A DNA stretch of 64,000 bases, from NCBI GenBank assembly GCA_025266875.1, contig JALLLT010000002.1:434001-498000 (forward strand), written 5' to 3'. The stretch comes from Fennellomyces sp. T-0311. Taxonomy: Eukaryota > Mucoromycota > Mucoromycetes > Mucorales > Lichtheimiaceae. Below the pieces are notes generated by a model. That model was not told the origin of the DNA. It saw nothing but the letters and a program-made list of their open reading frames with translations, and searched no databases. Below are positions 37,977 through 50,545 of this stretch, in pieces. The first letter of the stretch is position 1, and each line of letters starts with the position of its first letter. The position numbers and the translations under genes were made by a program.

Positions 37977-38655
37977 CCCCACCCCACCCCACCGTGGGTG
38001 GGTGTTTTTTTGTGGGATTTTAAATTCAAGCAGCGACTTCGTTCCTGAGGAAAACCAGTCCATATTTCTTGCATTACTGCCTTCATTCACGAAACTACAA
38101 TGTCTTCGCCTTTCAACAATTCTGGTGAAGTGGAGCGTATTGTTTTTAAGAAAATTGATGGAGTCGCGGCAGTTGGTGCAAAAGAATCACGACGGCATTA
38201 AAGATGGAATTAGTGTCATAACAGCATGTCTGGGTGCAATTGTGTGCATAAACGGCTCATGTTCAACAGTGGTGAGACCGAAGTCCACCACTAAAATATC
38301 GCAAAGCAACGTACTGCAGGTTGTACTTTTTGTGGCATCGAATTAGTGCATCAGATATAAAATCCATGTAGAACGACAGTTTTTGTTATTATTATAATAT
38401 GTAGACGTAGATACAGACATAGGTTTACATATTCAACACGTAGTATATTGATCAGATTCGATGTTGGTAAGTATCATAGCAGAAGTATCTAAGCATAGTC
38501 TCATATGAAATGGTGTGAATTGAAGAAATTTAGGCAGTCCTTTTAAAAACCTACAAAAAAAATCCCCACAAAAAACCGGTGCAAAGCCCACAAAAAATAG
38601 GGAAATCCCCACAAAAAGTTACCGCACCCGGAGGATTGTTACCCACGGGGTCGGT
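37977..38655. mobile_element. Possible non-coding element with TGTGGG-rich inverted ends
   Basis: The left end CCGTGGGTGGGTGTTTTTTT then GTGGGATTTT is mirrored on the other strand at the right end by CCCGTGGGTAAC and two TTTTTGTGGGGATTT units. A 114-codon plus-strand frame inside (38002-38346) has no recognised domain. It lies in the 3' flank of the 39-kb family-2 pseudogene, so it could also be part of that unit. Confidence 0.4.
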
Positions 38656-38889
38656 TATTGAAGTGCTAGAATCTTCAACATGAACCACATCGATGCTAAT
38701 TGAAACGAACAATTGAAAATGAAAAAGTTTTTACTTATTTCCTGGATCTAAGTGAAATTCATTTATGCATTTTTCATTTGCATCTACCCCTATTGCCAAA
38801 TCTGGACTCATTCAAAGTGCAAAATGAAAATTTCCGTGCGATCTGAAATTCTCTAATGTCCCAAAGCACTGGCATATAACGCGATACCA

Positions 38890-39470
38890 AGCACACTTAC
38901 CTCGTTTGCCAACGTGGAGGGGAAGGGGAGATTATAACGGACGGAAGCGTTGTACTGGTAGACCAGTTCAGCATCTTCTTGGGTGATATGGTAAAATAAA
39001 GTTGTTCTACCCTAAATGTAGGCAATGGTGAGCAATCCACGATCCTTCGCAGTCAGTTATCTTGAGGTGCAGAACATTTTTGGCCTGTTCTTCAAAGTGC
39101 TGCTGCGTACGATACTTGATTGCTTTCGGAACATCTCGCCAGGGCGTCTGTTTTGGAGGCAAACCGCTTTGAATTTTGCATCCTTCAACGTAAATTTCGC
39201 ACGATACGCATTAAATGGATAGTTAAATCCTTACGAGATACTACAATTTGTTCTTCATTGACTTTGGAGAAACTTCGTAACGCCTCGTCGATGTGGCTGT
39301 TATTGGTGCTCTTGACAACGTAGTTGTTACCATCGATTATTACCCTTGGTTTTGCCAACTCTGGGGATCTTGGCGTGAAATCAGCAATTGCTGCGCGTTG
39401 TTTCGACCTCCGGCGTTTTGATCGGCTGCAGGCGGCTGGTGAGCAGCAGCTTGTGAAAATGCAATACTAG
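38890..39470 (-). pseudogene. Family-2 hypothetical gene copy, frameshifted
   Basis: The minus strand reads RSPELAKPRVIIDGNNYVVK, HIDEALRSFSKVNEEQIVVS and RKDLTIHLMRIVRNLR-stop, then in the +1 frame IYVEGCKIQSGLPPKQTPWR and HFEEQAKNVLHLKITDCEGS with WIAHHC. This parallels the 63-kb gene almost residue for residue (HIDNALQNFF, NDLTIHLMRVVRSYIEERLD, RLTDCEGSWIAQHC). A further exon at about 38895-38995 (FYHITQEDAELVYQYNASVR) ends at a GTAAGT donor. The frameshift at about 39205 disables it. No function is known. Confidence 0.6.
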
Positions 39471-39949
39471 TAAACAGAGAAACGAGTTCATTCCGACTTC
39501 TCCAATAAGAGTTGCCCTGTTTCTTGAGTTAAAGGTTGAGAGTGTAAATCTGGAAGATTTATGTTCTTAGGGCAGCTCATCGTGGTTCTCAGCAAAATTA
39601 CCTTGTATTGAATTCTCTTTTCGTGAGCTGCTTACGAGGGCATTAAAACGTCAGGCGACCCGCCTTTCTCCATTCCCCCCCCCAAAAAAAAAAACTCCAT
39701 TTGATCATATCATATATTATGCTAGCCATCTAGCGAGCCCACTGGTCTCGTATTTTCAACAACACACCTTTCATTCTTTCCAAAGTCGCTTCACAAGCAA
39801 TTTCTCTCCTTGACAAATATGTTCTCTCCTAATTTTATGTACAATCTTTTGATATATATTCTTAGTAAGCTGTAGCTCCTCTTCCTTCTGTACGAGTCAC
39901 AGTAATAAAATTTGAGGCCACCAACCTCCATACAAAAAAAGGGGGCATT

Positions 39950-40790
39950 AAAACGTATTAGCACTGGCAAATTGCCCATCTCACGGGCACCCGAAATTTC
40001 GGTTCGTTCCAAAGATATGGCCCGTTTCGAGGCCTAGTGATTCTAAAAAGTACTAAAAAGCAGATGTAATCATTTTTTTTGCACACCCAGTGCCTAAAGG
40101 GACTTGGTTAATTAAAAAAGTAGTAGAAACAGGGGCGTAAAATACGTAGAAAGTATAAACCAAGGTTTATCCAGGTATAACTGGCAAGATTATTCAGGCC
40201 AAAAATGAGTATCGGTGGCTTTTCCAAGCAATTCAGAGGCATATCCACGCGGTTAAACACAGTTTACTAGTAAATTGTCGTTTAAAGAACGATGTAGAGT
40301 TGGTCTCGAAAGTAAAATATTCATTTCTTAAGTTTCACATTCTGAGCTATCAGTAGAAAGCACCAAGGATTTTTGCGCAGGTTTGCTAACTCATCTGGTG
40401 ATTTGGTTCCATTAATGTCCTACATAGTACACTTTTTAGAACTAATTAAAGTACACCTAGTGGTAATAACCATCTGTAAAACAAGCGACGGAGAAAAAAG
40501 TTCACTTAGAAGAGTTACGGTTTTTGGTCTTCAAGCGAACATTTCCAAGCAGTTCGTACAAATAAAGCTTCAGCTTTTGTATTGGTTGGTTCAAAACGCG
40601 CTCTTTACTTAACTGTATATTTCGAGACTCTAGCATTATTTTGGACCGAGTTATGACTGAAAGCAGCTAGCCACTGCCAAGTTTATGGCGTGTATAAGCC
40701 TAAAAATATGTGCATAAATAGATCCTCCTATCCATTTTAATCCGCCTATGAAAGTTTCCCAACATTAATCCATGGTCCACCACCATTTTC
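39950..40790. mobile_element. Decayed pogo-like element, second copy
   Basis: The stretch shares ordered blocks with 20.0-20.9 kb: GGTTAATTA, GTAGAAAC, ATACGTAGAAAGT, GAGCTATCAG and CCGAGTTATGACT. No terminal repeats or transposase frame are intact. Confidence 0.45.
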
Positions 40791-41038
40791 AAGTATTCCA
40801 AAGTGCTGCATTGCATACCGTACATCAAATACAAATGGAGTGTTAGGAGTGCCTTAACACGTAATAATACGGTACTATATTTTCTTATGCTCTCGTACCA
40901 AGACTTCTCTCAATATCCATATTATTACATCCCGTGCACTACTTTTATCGATCTTTATCTTGTTAAAAACTTTCTTGTTCATCTGTCGCTATACATATAT
41001 CAGCCACAAACATATCCATTTTGGGACTTTTTAGAACT

Positions 41039-43918
41039 TTAATCATATAGAAATTGTTGTGATAAACCATCTGACTCTCTCCTAGTGTCTAGCTCCTTTT
41101 TCTTTCGCAGCACTAATATCCGATGCCGAATTGAATCGATAACTATCATATAAAGTATAAATCACCTGCCTTTGTGAGTATGCGTGCTTTGCAACTTACA
41201 TTTGTTGATGATACGGTGATCGTCTTCTTCAATGGACGTATCGTCATCTTGTACTTCCAATATCGCCTCCAGCATCCATATCGCGGTTTGATAATCGTGC
41301 TCACAACCAGAAATGTTTTCTCCCACTAACTCGTAAACTGCTGCTGCCCGGCTCTGTCAAGGAACAAAAAAAGTCAAAATCGAATGTGTAAATGCCTTCA
41401 AATGACTTACCATTTCAAGGGCTCGATCATAAAGTAGCTTCTCCACACAAGTATTGATATTATTCTGGTCATCATTTTCGCATTTTGTACCTGCAAAAGA
41501 GGCTCGATCGAGGCACTCGTTGAATCGTTCGCGCATCCACTGTACGGCGTCGTTCAATCGCACAGAAGCTGTTCGCAAATTGTCATCAGAGATACGACTC
41601 CAGAACTGTCGTGCAGTGGATAGACCAATCTCCAACAGTGACAAAGCTTTGATATGCAGGACCATTGTTTCCTCGGCCAGTAATGCTTCATTTGCTGCCT
41701 TTCCTGCGATCAATTGGTCGTATTTTGAATCAGCAAACCGGGCAACAGCATGAGCCATACAAGCGATACGCTCAATCATCTTCATTGCCTGGCCTTCCTG
41801 TGGATCGATGTCTCCTTCGGTGATCAGGAAGCCTCGCGGTGAACCAACAATGGCGTGCTGTAGCCGACCCATCTTTGGAGGAGAGTTGCCTGGGCCAAAT
41901 AGCCGAACAGATGCCATTGAAAGTGCCTTTGCCAACGCAGATCCTGCGGATCCAGCGCTTATCTTTCGTTCACGAGTGATTGCAAATGGTGGGGTTGACC
42001 CTGTTGAGGATGGTGATGGTATCTGTTGTTCATTTGATCCTCGTCGTGGTATGGCTACATGCCCTGAAGAATGACGATATGTAAGCTGATGATGGCCTTC
42101 CGCGCGGGGCGACGCATTGAGCTCTAAAAACAGAAGTCAGTATCATACCCAGCCACGGTGATCGCTCGTACCCTGTATACTGACCATCTGCAAATTGGTT
42201 TGTCTCGATAATCCGCCGATCCAGTACTACATACTCCTGCAATACATCTTCTTCGTTCTCGCCACCTTGATTCCGCTTGACAGCGTGGCTTGCATCATGC
42301 AGATCCATCCATGACGGACGGCTCTGATCGTTCTGTTGGCCTTTCCATGATCGTCCACGTGAATGGAGCGGCGATTCGTCTCCTCTCGGTCTACCTAAGC
42401 GCGTCAGTACAGTTCAACGACGGGTGACGTTGAGTTGGTACCTAACGTCTCGTGTCACTGGTGACATGCGACCTGAATTGGGCTGCGCCTTCTTCCAGTC
42501 AAAGTTGTGGCGTGTTGCAGGGGATTGAGCGAAGGGCGGTGGCTCATAAGGCGATGTCTCGTGGTCGTGCTTGGTGGTGGGTGATGCGTTTTCAGGTGAC
42601 CTGCGAAGCTTTGTGCTGGATGTAGAGACGGAGGGTGAGGGCGACACGGGGATATTGTTGGTGATGGCTGGATGCATGAAAAACTCTTCAAAAGATATGC
42701 GCTCAACGGGGTCTTTCTTAAGCAGCTTTCGTATGAGGTCTTTAAGGTCGTTTCCAACGCCGATTTTATCTGGTGCGTTGGGGTCGCTGGAGGGTTTTTC
42801 ATCAGGAAACTCGATGCGATCTTCGTTTTCTTGGATGTTCTTTAATAGCTCGAGGTGGTTCTGCGCACGGAAAGGGGGCCGCCCCGTGACCATCTCATAC
42901 AACACGGCGCCAACGCTCCACAGGTCGGCCTTTGCGTCGTACTTTTGATAAGACAATATCTCAGGGCCCATGTACAGCGGTGATCCGCACAATGTATCTG
43001 CCAGCGTGGCATTGGGCAGCGATCGTGCGAATCCAAAATCGGCTACTTTTAGCAGCGGCAGACTGGATTCTTCTTGTGTTGCGGATATTAACAGCAGATT
43101 CTGGTGTAAGTCGGTTAGTTTCAGTCACTCAGCCGCCTTGCCTCCTGTTACCTGTGGCTTTATATCTCGGTGGACCAGATTTCGCGATCGCAGAAACTTG
43201 AGGGCGTCAGCTGGATCGACGCAAATACAGTGGATTAGTAATGGATGCTTGGACACAGTAGTCAACGTTACCAAGCTGCTTCAAGAAGTGACGAACAAGT
43301 CGTTCTGACAGGCCTCCGGAGGGCCCCCGAGAGCTTTTATGCGACCGCCGTCGCTTGATGTACTGTGATAGATCGCCCATTGAGCAATACTCCATCACAA
43401 GATAGATGTGCGAGTCTGTTTTCTGCAAAGGGAATGTCAGCGAAAGCTAGCCGCTGGCTCGATGATATACGGGCTAACCTGGCATTCTATCAGGCCCACG
43501 ATGTGCGGATGATGTATTCCCTTCAAGATGGATATTTCTGATTCTAGGTTTTCCAGCAGCTTTCTGGTCAGCTTGGAGCGCAGCACCGACTTTATTGCCA
43601 CAACTCTCTCGGTTGTCTGCAAACATCAAATTATATTACTATCAGGAACTGCTCTGTGCGTTGCTGCATTCAATTTTGCAATCATCTGTCTCCACTGCGT
43701 CCTGACGATCAGGCCGGAATGACGACAATGATTCAAAAAGATAACGCATGCGAGAGGAAGCTTGCCTTGTGCTGCGCCTTATAGACTGTTGCGAAGGAGC
43801 CCTGGCCGATCTTTCCACTAATTACATAGTCTCCTACAAGTTTCTCGTGGGATCCATGGTGTGCTGGGGTGGCATTGGCTGATTTGGGGGTATTGGCCGA
43901 TTGGGTGTTGGCTGACAT
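41039..43918 (-). CDS. ATG1: Autophagy-initiating serine/threonine kinase Atg1/ULK
   Basis: Atg1 is the catalytic core of the complex that starts autophagosome formation. The start at 43918 gives [20 protein letters not shown]. The kinase domain runs from [20 protein letters not shown] through [47 protein letters not shown] / [15 protein letters not shown] and [14 protein letters not shown] to [21 protein letters not shown] Ser/Pro-rich linker follows, then EYVVLDRR, a YxxL-type Atg8-interacting motif at the position used in fungal Atg1. The C-terminal tandem MIT region ([40 protein letters not shown]) would bind Atg13. The last exon ends at 41039. The gene is divergent from the A20/AN1 gene, with about 630 bases between starts. 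Confidence 0.95.
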
Positions 43919-44549
43919 TGAGTGGGGGAGGAAAAGCTGGTTCGTTCATGCGGACTGAATGGGAATCAATTTTGAAGCTGTGCGACCATTCGCTTGCAGA
44001 CAGATGACCACCCTCTTTCAAAGGCATGCACTTGCAAAAAGTGATTATCCCCATGTTCATGCTCGCTTTATCCTGACAGCACGCATGTCCGTTGGCTCGC
44101 AGTGCCCTTGCAAACCACCTTCATGCTGTGTCGGACAATACACGCACTCTGAGAAGCACATCCAAAGATGTTGATGACGTTTCTCCATTGTACGTATCCG
44201 CATCGGCGAGTTTGCTTCGCAGCTATTATTGTTGCTAGGTGATTAAATGAACCACGGTACGGGTGCCCCATTGTCTGTCTTCCTTTCTGTTCACCACCAT
44301 GCTATGAATTCTGCTTGGCACCTGAGATGTGGGCGCATATGATTACACATTGCGTAGTTTATCAGAAGCAGCTGCGGCGCGCAGATTTCGAGGTCGTTTA
44401 TAGGCTCCAGTCAGCGTACCTCGATGTTTTCCTACACCTATCCAATCGTCTGATAGACATTTATCCGATCGATAATAATTTGTAGCTCTGAATTAAAACT
44501 CCAAGCATAAGGAAGACGCTTCTATATTTTTCCCTCCATTGTTAAATCC

Positions 44550-45430
44550 ATGGATAACAACGATTCCAAGATACCCTCGCTTTGTACTGCCGGATGCGGA
44601 TTCTACGGCAGCGAAATGTACAACAACATGTGCTCTAAGTGCTATAAAGAAGCCAACAAATCCGAGACCAGCAAATGTAAGCATCATTGCACCTCTTGCT
44701 GTTAGGAGGTTAACGAGGATCGGGCAGCTGGGGATGTTAGAAGCTCATCTGTCTCGGCAGCAGATGTGCCAGCCGCGGAATCGGGTTCGATATCCAACAC
44801 AAATGACATTGCAAAGATGGATTCGAAAGATGGAGCACAGATATCGCAGGAAGCACAACAACAACAACAACAACAACAGCAGCAGCAGCAGCAGGACGAT
44901 AGGATCTCACGAAAGCATGCACGGTCACCGTCACCGATAGCGGCTAAGGACGAACGGCAGACATCCAGCGCGGTAATGCATGCACAAGCGCAAGGCTCTT
45001 CATCCCAAGACTCGACGGCGACGGCCAATCAGCGGGCACAGCAGCTCAACAAGGGCCGGTGTTTCCGGTGCCGCGTCAAGGTAGGCCACGGAAAAGGCGG
45101 GGCGGGATGTGCGTGCGTGCGTGTGTGTGTGGAAGGGGGCATTGATGTGGGGCGTAGGTGCCGCTGGCCAAGCAAACGATCAACAAGTGCCGCTGCGAGT
45201 ACGTGTTCTGCGACTCGCATCGATACCCGGACCGCCACGACTGCGACGTGGACTTTGGCAAGTTAGATAGAGGTAAGGCGCGAGTGGCACCAAACGTCAA
45301 AGTAGAGCTGCTGTTCTTATTGTCGAACCTCCCAAATCACGCCGCAAAAGACACGCTTGCAAAGAACAATCCCAAGTTGCATGAAAGGCCCAAGGGCGGC
45401 CGCTCGTTCCAGCGCATCGATAGCTTATAA
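44550..45430 (+). CDS. A20/AN1 zinc-finger protein (stress-associated protein, ZFAND5/6-like)
   Basis: A20/AN1 proteins bind ubiquitin and the proteasome and are stress-responsive. Exons are 44550-44676, 44761-45080, 45158-45272 and 45351-45430. The A20 finger near residue 12 is CTAGCGFYGSEMYNNMCSKC (C-x3-C-x11-C-x2-C). The AN1 finger is RCFRCRVKVPLAKQTINKCR then CEYVFCDSHRYPDRHDC. Between them is a disordered Ser/Gln-rich linker with about 13 glutamines encoded by CAA/CAG (about 44857-44893). For intron 1, the AGs at 44705 and 44708 would give an immediate stop. The AG at 44760 keeps the frame and gives an 84-nt intron. The C-terminus ERPKGGRSFQRIDSL is typical of the family. Confidence 0.92.
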
Positions 45431-45561
45431 TATGTTACATGTGTTCCTTTACGAAATATATCTGCCTTCAGCAAGTGAGCCGGGAAATACGCCATAGTGT
45501 TTTTTTTGGCTTGTTCTGCTATCGAAAATTTGCTACTCTTCCCTGCTTCATTCCCTTTGAC

Positions 45562-46818
45562 ATGTCAACGCCGAGCGACATTCTGCCTGCCGATGCCCAG
45601 CGCGAGATGGCAATCGTCTACGCATTCGTTTCCGTCTTCCAAGGCCACGTTGCCCACGGCATCCATCCATTCCCTGACTTGCAGCCCGAGGTATGATCAG
45701 CAACACACACACACACCCCAACTCATTCGCTGACCGCCCCCAGGATCTCGAGCGCGCATTAGCCATGCAGACAAGTGATCTGCTAGATGATTTGCTGGGT
45801 AGTTTCTTAAGCAACGTATTGAACCGCAAAAAACCTCTCGAGTAAGCTGACATTGCAACACAACCCTGCCACGCGCCATAAGCCAACTCTGCTGCCTTTC
45901 TGTTCCCTTGTAGCAGCAAGCAGTACGTCAAGGAGCTCTCGAAGCTGATCAACTCCAAAGGCAGCGAAATCGACCTGGATCGCAATCCTTTCCAGAAGGC
46001 CTCGTCGTTCGGCGTGCTGTCTGCCTCTGTCAAGGTAAAAAGGTGAAGTGTGTGTGGCTTTGATAACAACCGAAATTGATCCGCCTGTGTACTAGCTGAG
46101 AATCCTGTGTGCCTTGGTCGACTGGCAGCTCCAGGACAGCAATGCCGTGCGATCTCTCATTGACACAGCCCCCAAAGCAAGCCCGTTCTTGCGCGCAGAG
46201 CCTATAGGCGTGGACGCAGAGCGGCGAACCTATTGGCATTTTGGAGGTACATAGTCGCTCTCCTTCTGGGCACTCGCGCGTTTCCCTAACATGCTCTTTG
46301 TAGACGCGGCCTGGCTGTGGCGCGAAAAAATAAGCATCAGGGCGAAGTGCCAGTGGGAGACCGTGTGCCGCGATCTGGAGGGATTACGGCAGTTTGCAGA
46401 CACTCTGTCACAAGAAAAGCGAGCAGAACGAGACCTGTACCAGCATATAAGTGAGCACATCATCCCCTCGGTCGAGGACGCACAGCGACGGCGGGAGCGA
46501 AAAGAGAGGGCGCGCGAACGGCAGATAGTGGCCGAACAACTCATCACCTCAAGGCGATTACGGCCAAGGCAAAGCATCAGGCCAGCCAGATACACATTCG
46601 ACGACGACTTTGAAACGGCTGCACACTCGTCCGGAGAGTCAGACGAGTTCGAGGACGAAGAACAAGATGCACCCGAACCAAAAAAGATGCGAGCGCTGCC
46701 TGTGCGGTCAAGTAGTAGACTCAACCCAGGCCGCCAGTCATTATCACCATCACCATCCTCAGAGAATGGACACGCTGCTCATCTCACGAGCGAGGCGGAT
46801 TCCGTTATTATCGACTAA
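45562..46818 (+). CDS. DDT/WHIM-domain chromatin-remodelling protein (CECR2/RSF1-like)
   Basis: DDT-WHIM proteins are accessory subunits of ISWI-type nucleosome remodellers. The DDT-like helical region is AIVYAFVSVFQGHVAHGIHP then DLERALAMQTSDLLDDLLGS with FLSNVLNRKKPL. The WHIM core is ASVKLRILCALVDWQLQDSN and LRAEPIGVDAERRTYWHFGD then AAWLWREK, where RTYWHFG is the hallmark. A coiled, Arg/Glu-rich segment (AQRRRERKERARERQIVAEQ) and an acidic low-complexity tail end with DSVIID. It has four exons or so, with short introns (one with a CA microsatellite at 45700). No bromodomain or PHD finger is seen, so the exact orthologue is uncertain. It starts only 131 bases after the A20/AN1 stop. Confidence 0.8.
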
Positions 46819-46899
46819 ATCCAACCAAATGAATCTGCAAGCACGTTTACCTATGCATTCTTTCAACTCTTTCCGCAGATACTACTTGACCACGCACCA

Positions 46900-49800
46900 A
46901 GGACAGCACTAATAAAAAAGCAACAGTCTCCTTTTCTTCCTCTGATGTTTCGCCCCATGCTGGCCTATCTGAGCGATACCACGATATGCAGCCATTGGAT
47001 ATTTGAAGAAATACGTATAATCGTTATCTCGACTACACATCGATTAATATTTGCTCGCGATAACTCGGGTACTTTTGAGATAGATTTGCTTGTGGAAGCT
47101 TCTACCTATGTCTACGCCACAACCGTCGACAGTAACAGATCGCTGATCTGACTGCTTCTTCAAGATGGGTTCCTTTTTGCGTTTTGGACACCTAGGTTTA
47201 ATCTGCCCAACCGTGGACTATTCGGTATTGCGCTTATTCAGATTCATGCAATGGCTTGTCGATCGAGTAAGATACGTAGACGCGTCCATCCGTGTCATAG
47301 TCCGTGCGAAGAAAGTGCAAAATTGCACGTGCTTCAACCGTGCAACCGTTCAAAACGGTTTGGATTGGCACATTCTTCTATTGATTACACGCATTTGAAC
47401 GTATCTGTATTGTTTATTCACAAGGGCTCGCGAAGTAGAGCAGTAACTGTACAACTTTTTCTTCCATTGATTTACATGTTTACCTTCTCCAATTGTTGCA
47501 TGTGTAATCTGTATCGTATCCAGAAAAGCTGAACACCCGAGGGTTAAACAAGCACAATGATAGTGAAATTGAACGGGTACTTCTTTTAGGAACAGTCGGG
47601 GCATCGGGGGAGAACTCCTTAACTGTGCGCATGTGTTGCCATACCGGCCAATTACAAAGCAGTTAAAAAGAATATTCCAGCACATGTAATGCCAGTTATG
47701 TTACGTGAATGGCGACCGCTGTTCGTGATCTACCCACGCACTTCGACAGTGTTGAAAATTTCAACCTATCATTATATTCCTCAGGTCTCCCTAGCATTCT
47801 CTGGCGGGAAAGTGCATGTATGAACTGCCATCATGCCAATACTTCTTTCTGAGTGCGTCAACAAAACTATGCAAAAAGGCTTTTGTAGAACGTAAAAGTA
47901 AATAATCCCCCAAGCATGACATTCAAGCCTTCAATCGCGAATGAGGCATACTCTGTGCGATCAGAAAGCTGGTTTTGTTTCGCGTTCATACTGTCTGGAA
48001 ACAGATTGAACGCCTATGGGACCAGTTTTTCCCGAAAAAACCACGGTGCAGTCGTTGTACAGGCTATGAAGTGCAGCCACCATCCTCTGACTCGGCGTAG
48101 AAAGGAAGGATATTGCTTCCAAAATACAATATGAGAGCTTCTGTGTTGGTGCAATGATGTAGACGGCGGATTTCTCACCATCTATTACGACAATCGTCAT
48201 AATCTTTGCTTTCTCTGTTATTAAGTGTCGGCTCCTGAGGTACCCACATGTCTCGAATCCAATTAACTATATCCGTATATTTTTGTACTTTTTTCCGTTG
48301 CCATACAGTTCAAAAGTTATATTTTATTACTGGGAGGTATTGGAGCTGCTCCTATGCACTGTCATATAATTCATTGACTTTTTCTTCGTCAGAATACGTT
48401 GGCTATTGTACAGCATTGTCCGATGGCAGCCTGAATTTCATCAGACTCGTAGTTGGTCATCTTTTCCTTGATAGTCTCAGTTCGAGTTCTTCCTTCCGAA
48501 TCATCATATTGAAGCTGTCTCTGATCACCGACGAAAGTCAATGTCATCAGGCCATGCGTATGAGCGCTGATCTTATACCCACTCTCTGTTAGGCTTAGGA
48601 TCGATGAAGAGTACATACTTCCCGTGGATAAAGAAAAATGTACCAAGAAGCACTTTTTTCATTCCGCGGCTCATCCATTTAAGTTGAAAGATGACAACTT
48701 ACAGTATCACATTGTAAACCACTGCTTCTTAACCATAATTCTGCACCGAATTTTTGCAACTAGGAACTGTTAGGATTGGCTACAAAAGCATTACAAAGAA
48801 GGAAATGGCTTTCCTTAGACAGACGAAAACAATCGTTTCCACCTACGTTATTTTGAGCTGTAAGCAGAGGAAGTTTTATACAGTTATAGATTTATTCGAT
48901 GTACATTCTTTTCAGCGAGCTATTCTACGGCGATCTATCTAGTGGATGAAGTTGATTGAGAACACGGTGGCTGATGAACCGCTGGTCATTGAATATCCGT
49001 GCCCAATGCGCCTGGACGAAAGGCCACAGTCGCATTGGTTAACACGAAATAAGCCTATCTCGTGCCATGAGACTCGGCGAAGTTGTTGTAGGTACCGAAC
49101 ATTACCTTAATACGTAGCAGATCGATCGCTACTTAAATAGGTATAGTTCCGTTGGAGAATGATACGAGATACCATATTCAAACGAACACATGTGGAAGTA
49201 GACACGAATATACACACCCAAAATTAGGGGCAATTGATATGGTAAGTATATATAGACAGGATAATTTATTATTGGAATCACATGAATGGTGCTTACGATG
49301 TTACTTGATGGAAGGCAGTTTTTTCCAGAAACACACACATTGATATAAAGCGGCACCAGTGCGCAACCTTTTCACAAGATACATACACGATTCCCATTGC
49401 ACAGAACTCTTATCGTCCTGCTTACCAATGCTGTTATCACAGTCAATGGGAGCACTTCATAAAGCTGCTTTATTGTTGTATCATTCTTTTTAAGGTTTCT
49501 GCTTTTTGTACAACAAATCATAATTTTCGGGAAGTCATGATCAAATCCCTGCATATTTTGATACGTAGATGCTCCCACTATCCCTGCTTATCTGAGCAAA
49601 GATACGACTCCCCAGAATTAGGAGTGATAGAAGCAAAGGATTCACGGAGAGCCTAAACATACCAGTTAAAGTAGAGCGGGAGGCAAAAACAGAGTTGGCG
49701 GCAGATGAACTATGTATTGTCTGTGCGACGCGGCTTGCACCGCACCAAATATACTTCTTAAGGCTATTTACTGTATTAGCTTGTTGGAAAAAAACAAAAA

Positions 49801-50450
49801 AAAATACCATAACATAAATCGATTGCTTAACGGTTAATGCAAAATGAGTAACAGTTTACGCCTATTTTTGTAAGTCATATAATACTGTGCTACATGGGAA
49901 CTTTTTCGGTGACAATTTTTTCCACATCAAGAAGCGCCATGTTGTGATCTGCACGGTGATCTAAGGGAAACACACGCGTCTCTCACGCAAATTGTATCAC
50001 CGCTGGCTGAGCAACGTCAAGCGTACACAAATCCGGAAGTCTGGGGAAATGAATGAAACCGTCTATCGTCTATTGTTAATATACTGGGATTAACACGCGC
50101 CAAAAATACATGTAATGCACATGCCTTGGATAATGATCGGAAAGGGCGCCGTATGACAAAAGTTACATGGTTTTTAAAGTCTCCATATGCCTTCCGTTTT
50201 AAATTAATTTCGAGTAATACAAAGTACCGGCTGATATTCCTAACATCGTTAAATCACGTCAGTGTCATGTTGTGCAAACCAGGATAGACAGTAAAGGGAA
50301 TGCTAGTTTAGTTAGAGCTTTCTGCTCGTCCCTTCTTCGTCATCTGAATTCAAATTATATATACTACCAGTTTAACCTTTAATGATCATCCGTGTAGCCC
50401 ATAGTAATATTAAGAACTTAAAAAAAGCGGATGTAAAGTCATCCTATCTC
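46900..50450. other. Gene-poor region, no supported gene
   Basis: Only short open frames (under 112 codons) occur, on both strands. The minus-strand frames at 47961-48200 and 48389-48646 (the latter with THGLMTLTFVGDQRQLQYDD) have some protein character but no motif and no clear splicing. They may be decayed repeat genes. Confidence 0.4.
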
Positions 50451-50545
50451 GTTTGTTAAAGTCCCTACTCCCCTTCTCTTTCACTTTTCTTCCAGTCTTT
50501 CGCTTTTTTTCTACTTTCATTTCCCTTCATTATCTACTACGTCGT

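Noticed and set aside
44766..45080. Long minus-strand Val/Cys-rich frames
   Set aside because: These are antisense readings of the CAA/CAG glutamine run in the A20/AN1 gene.
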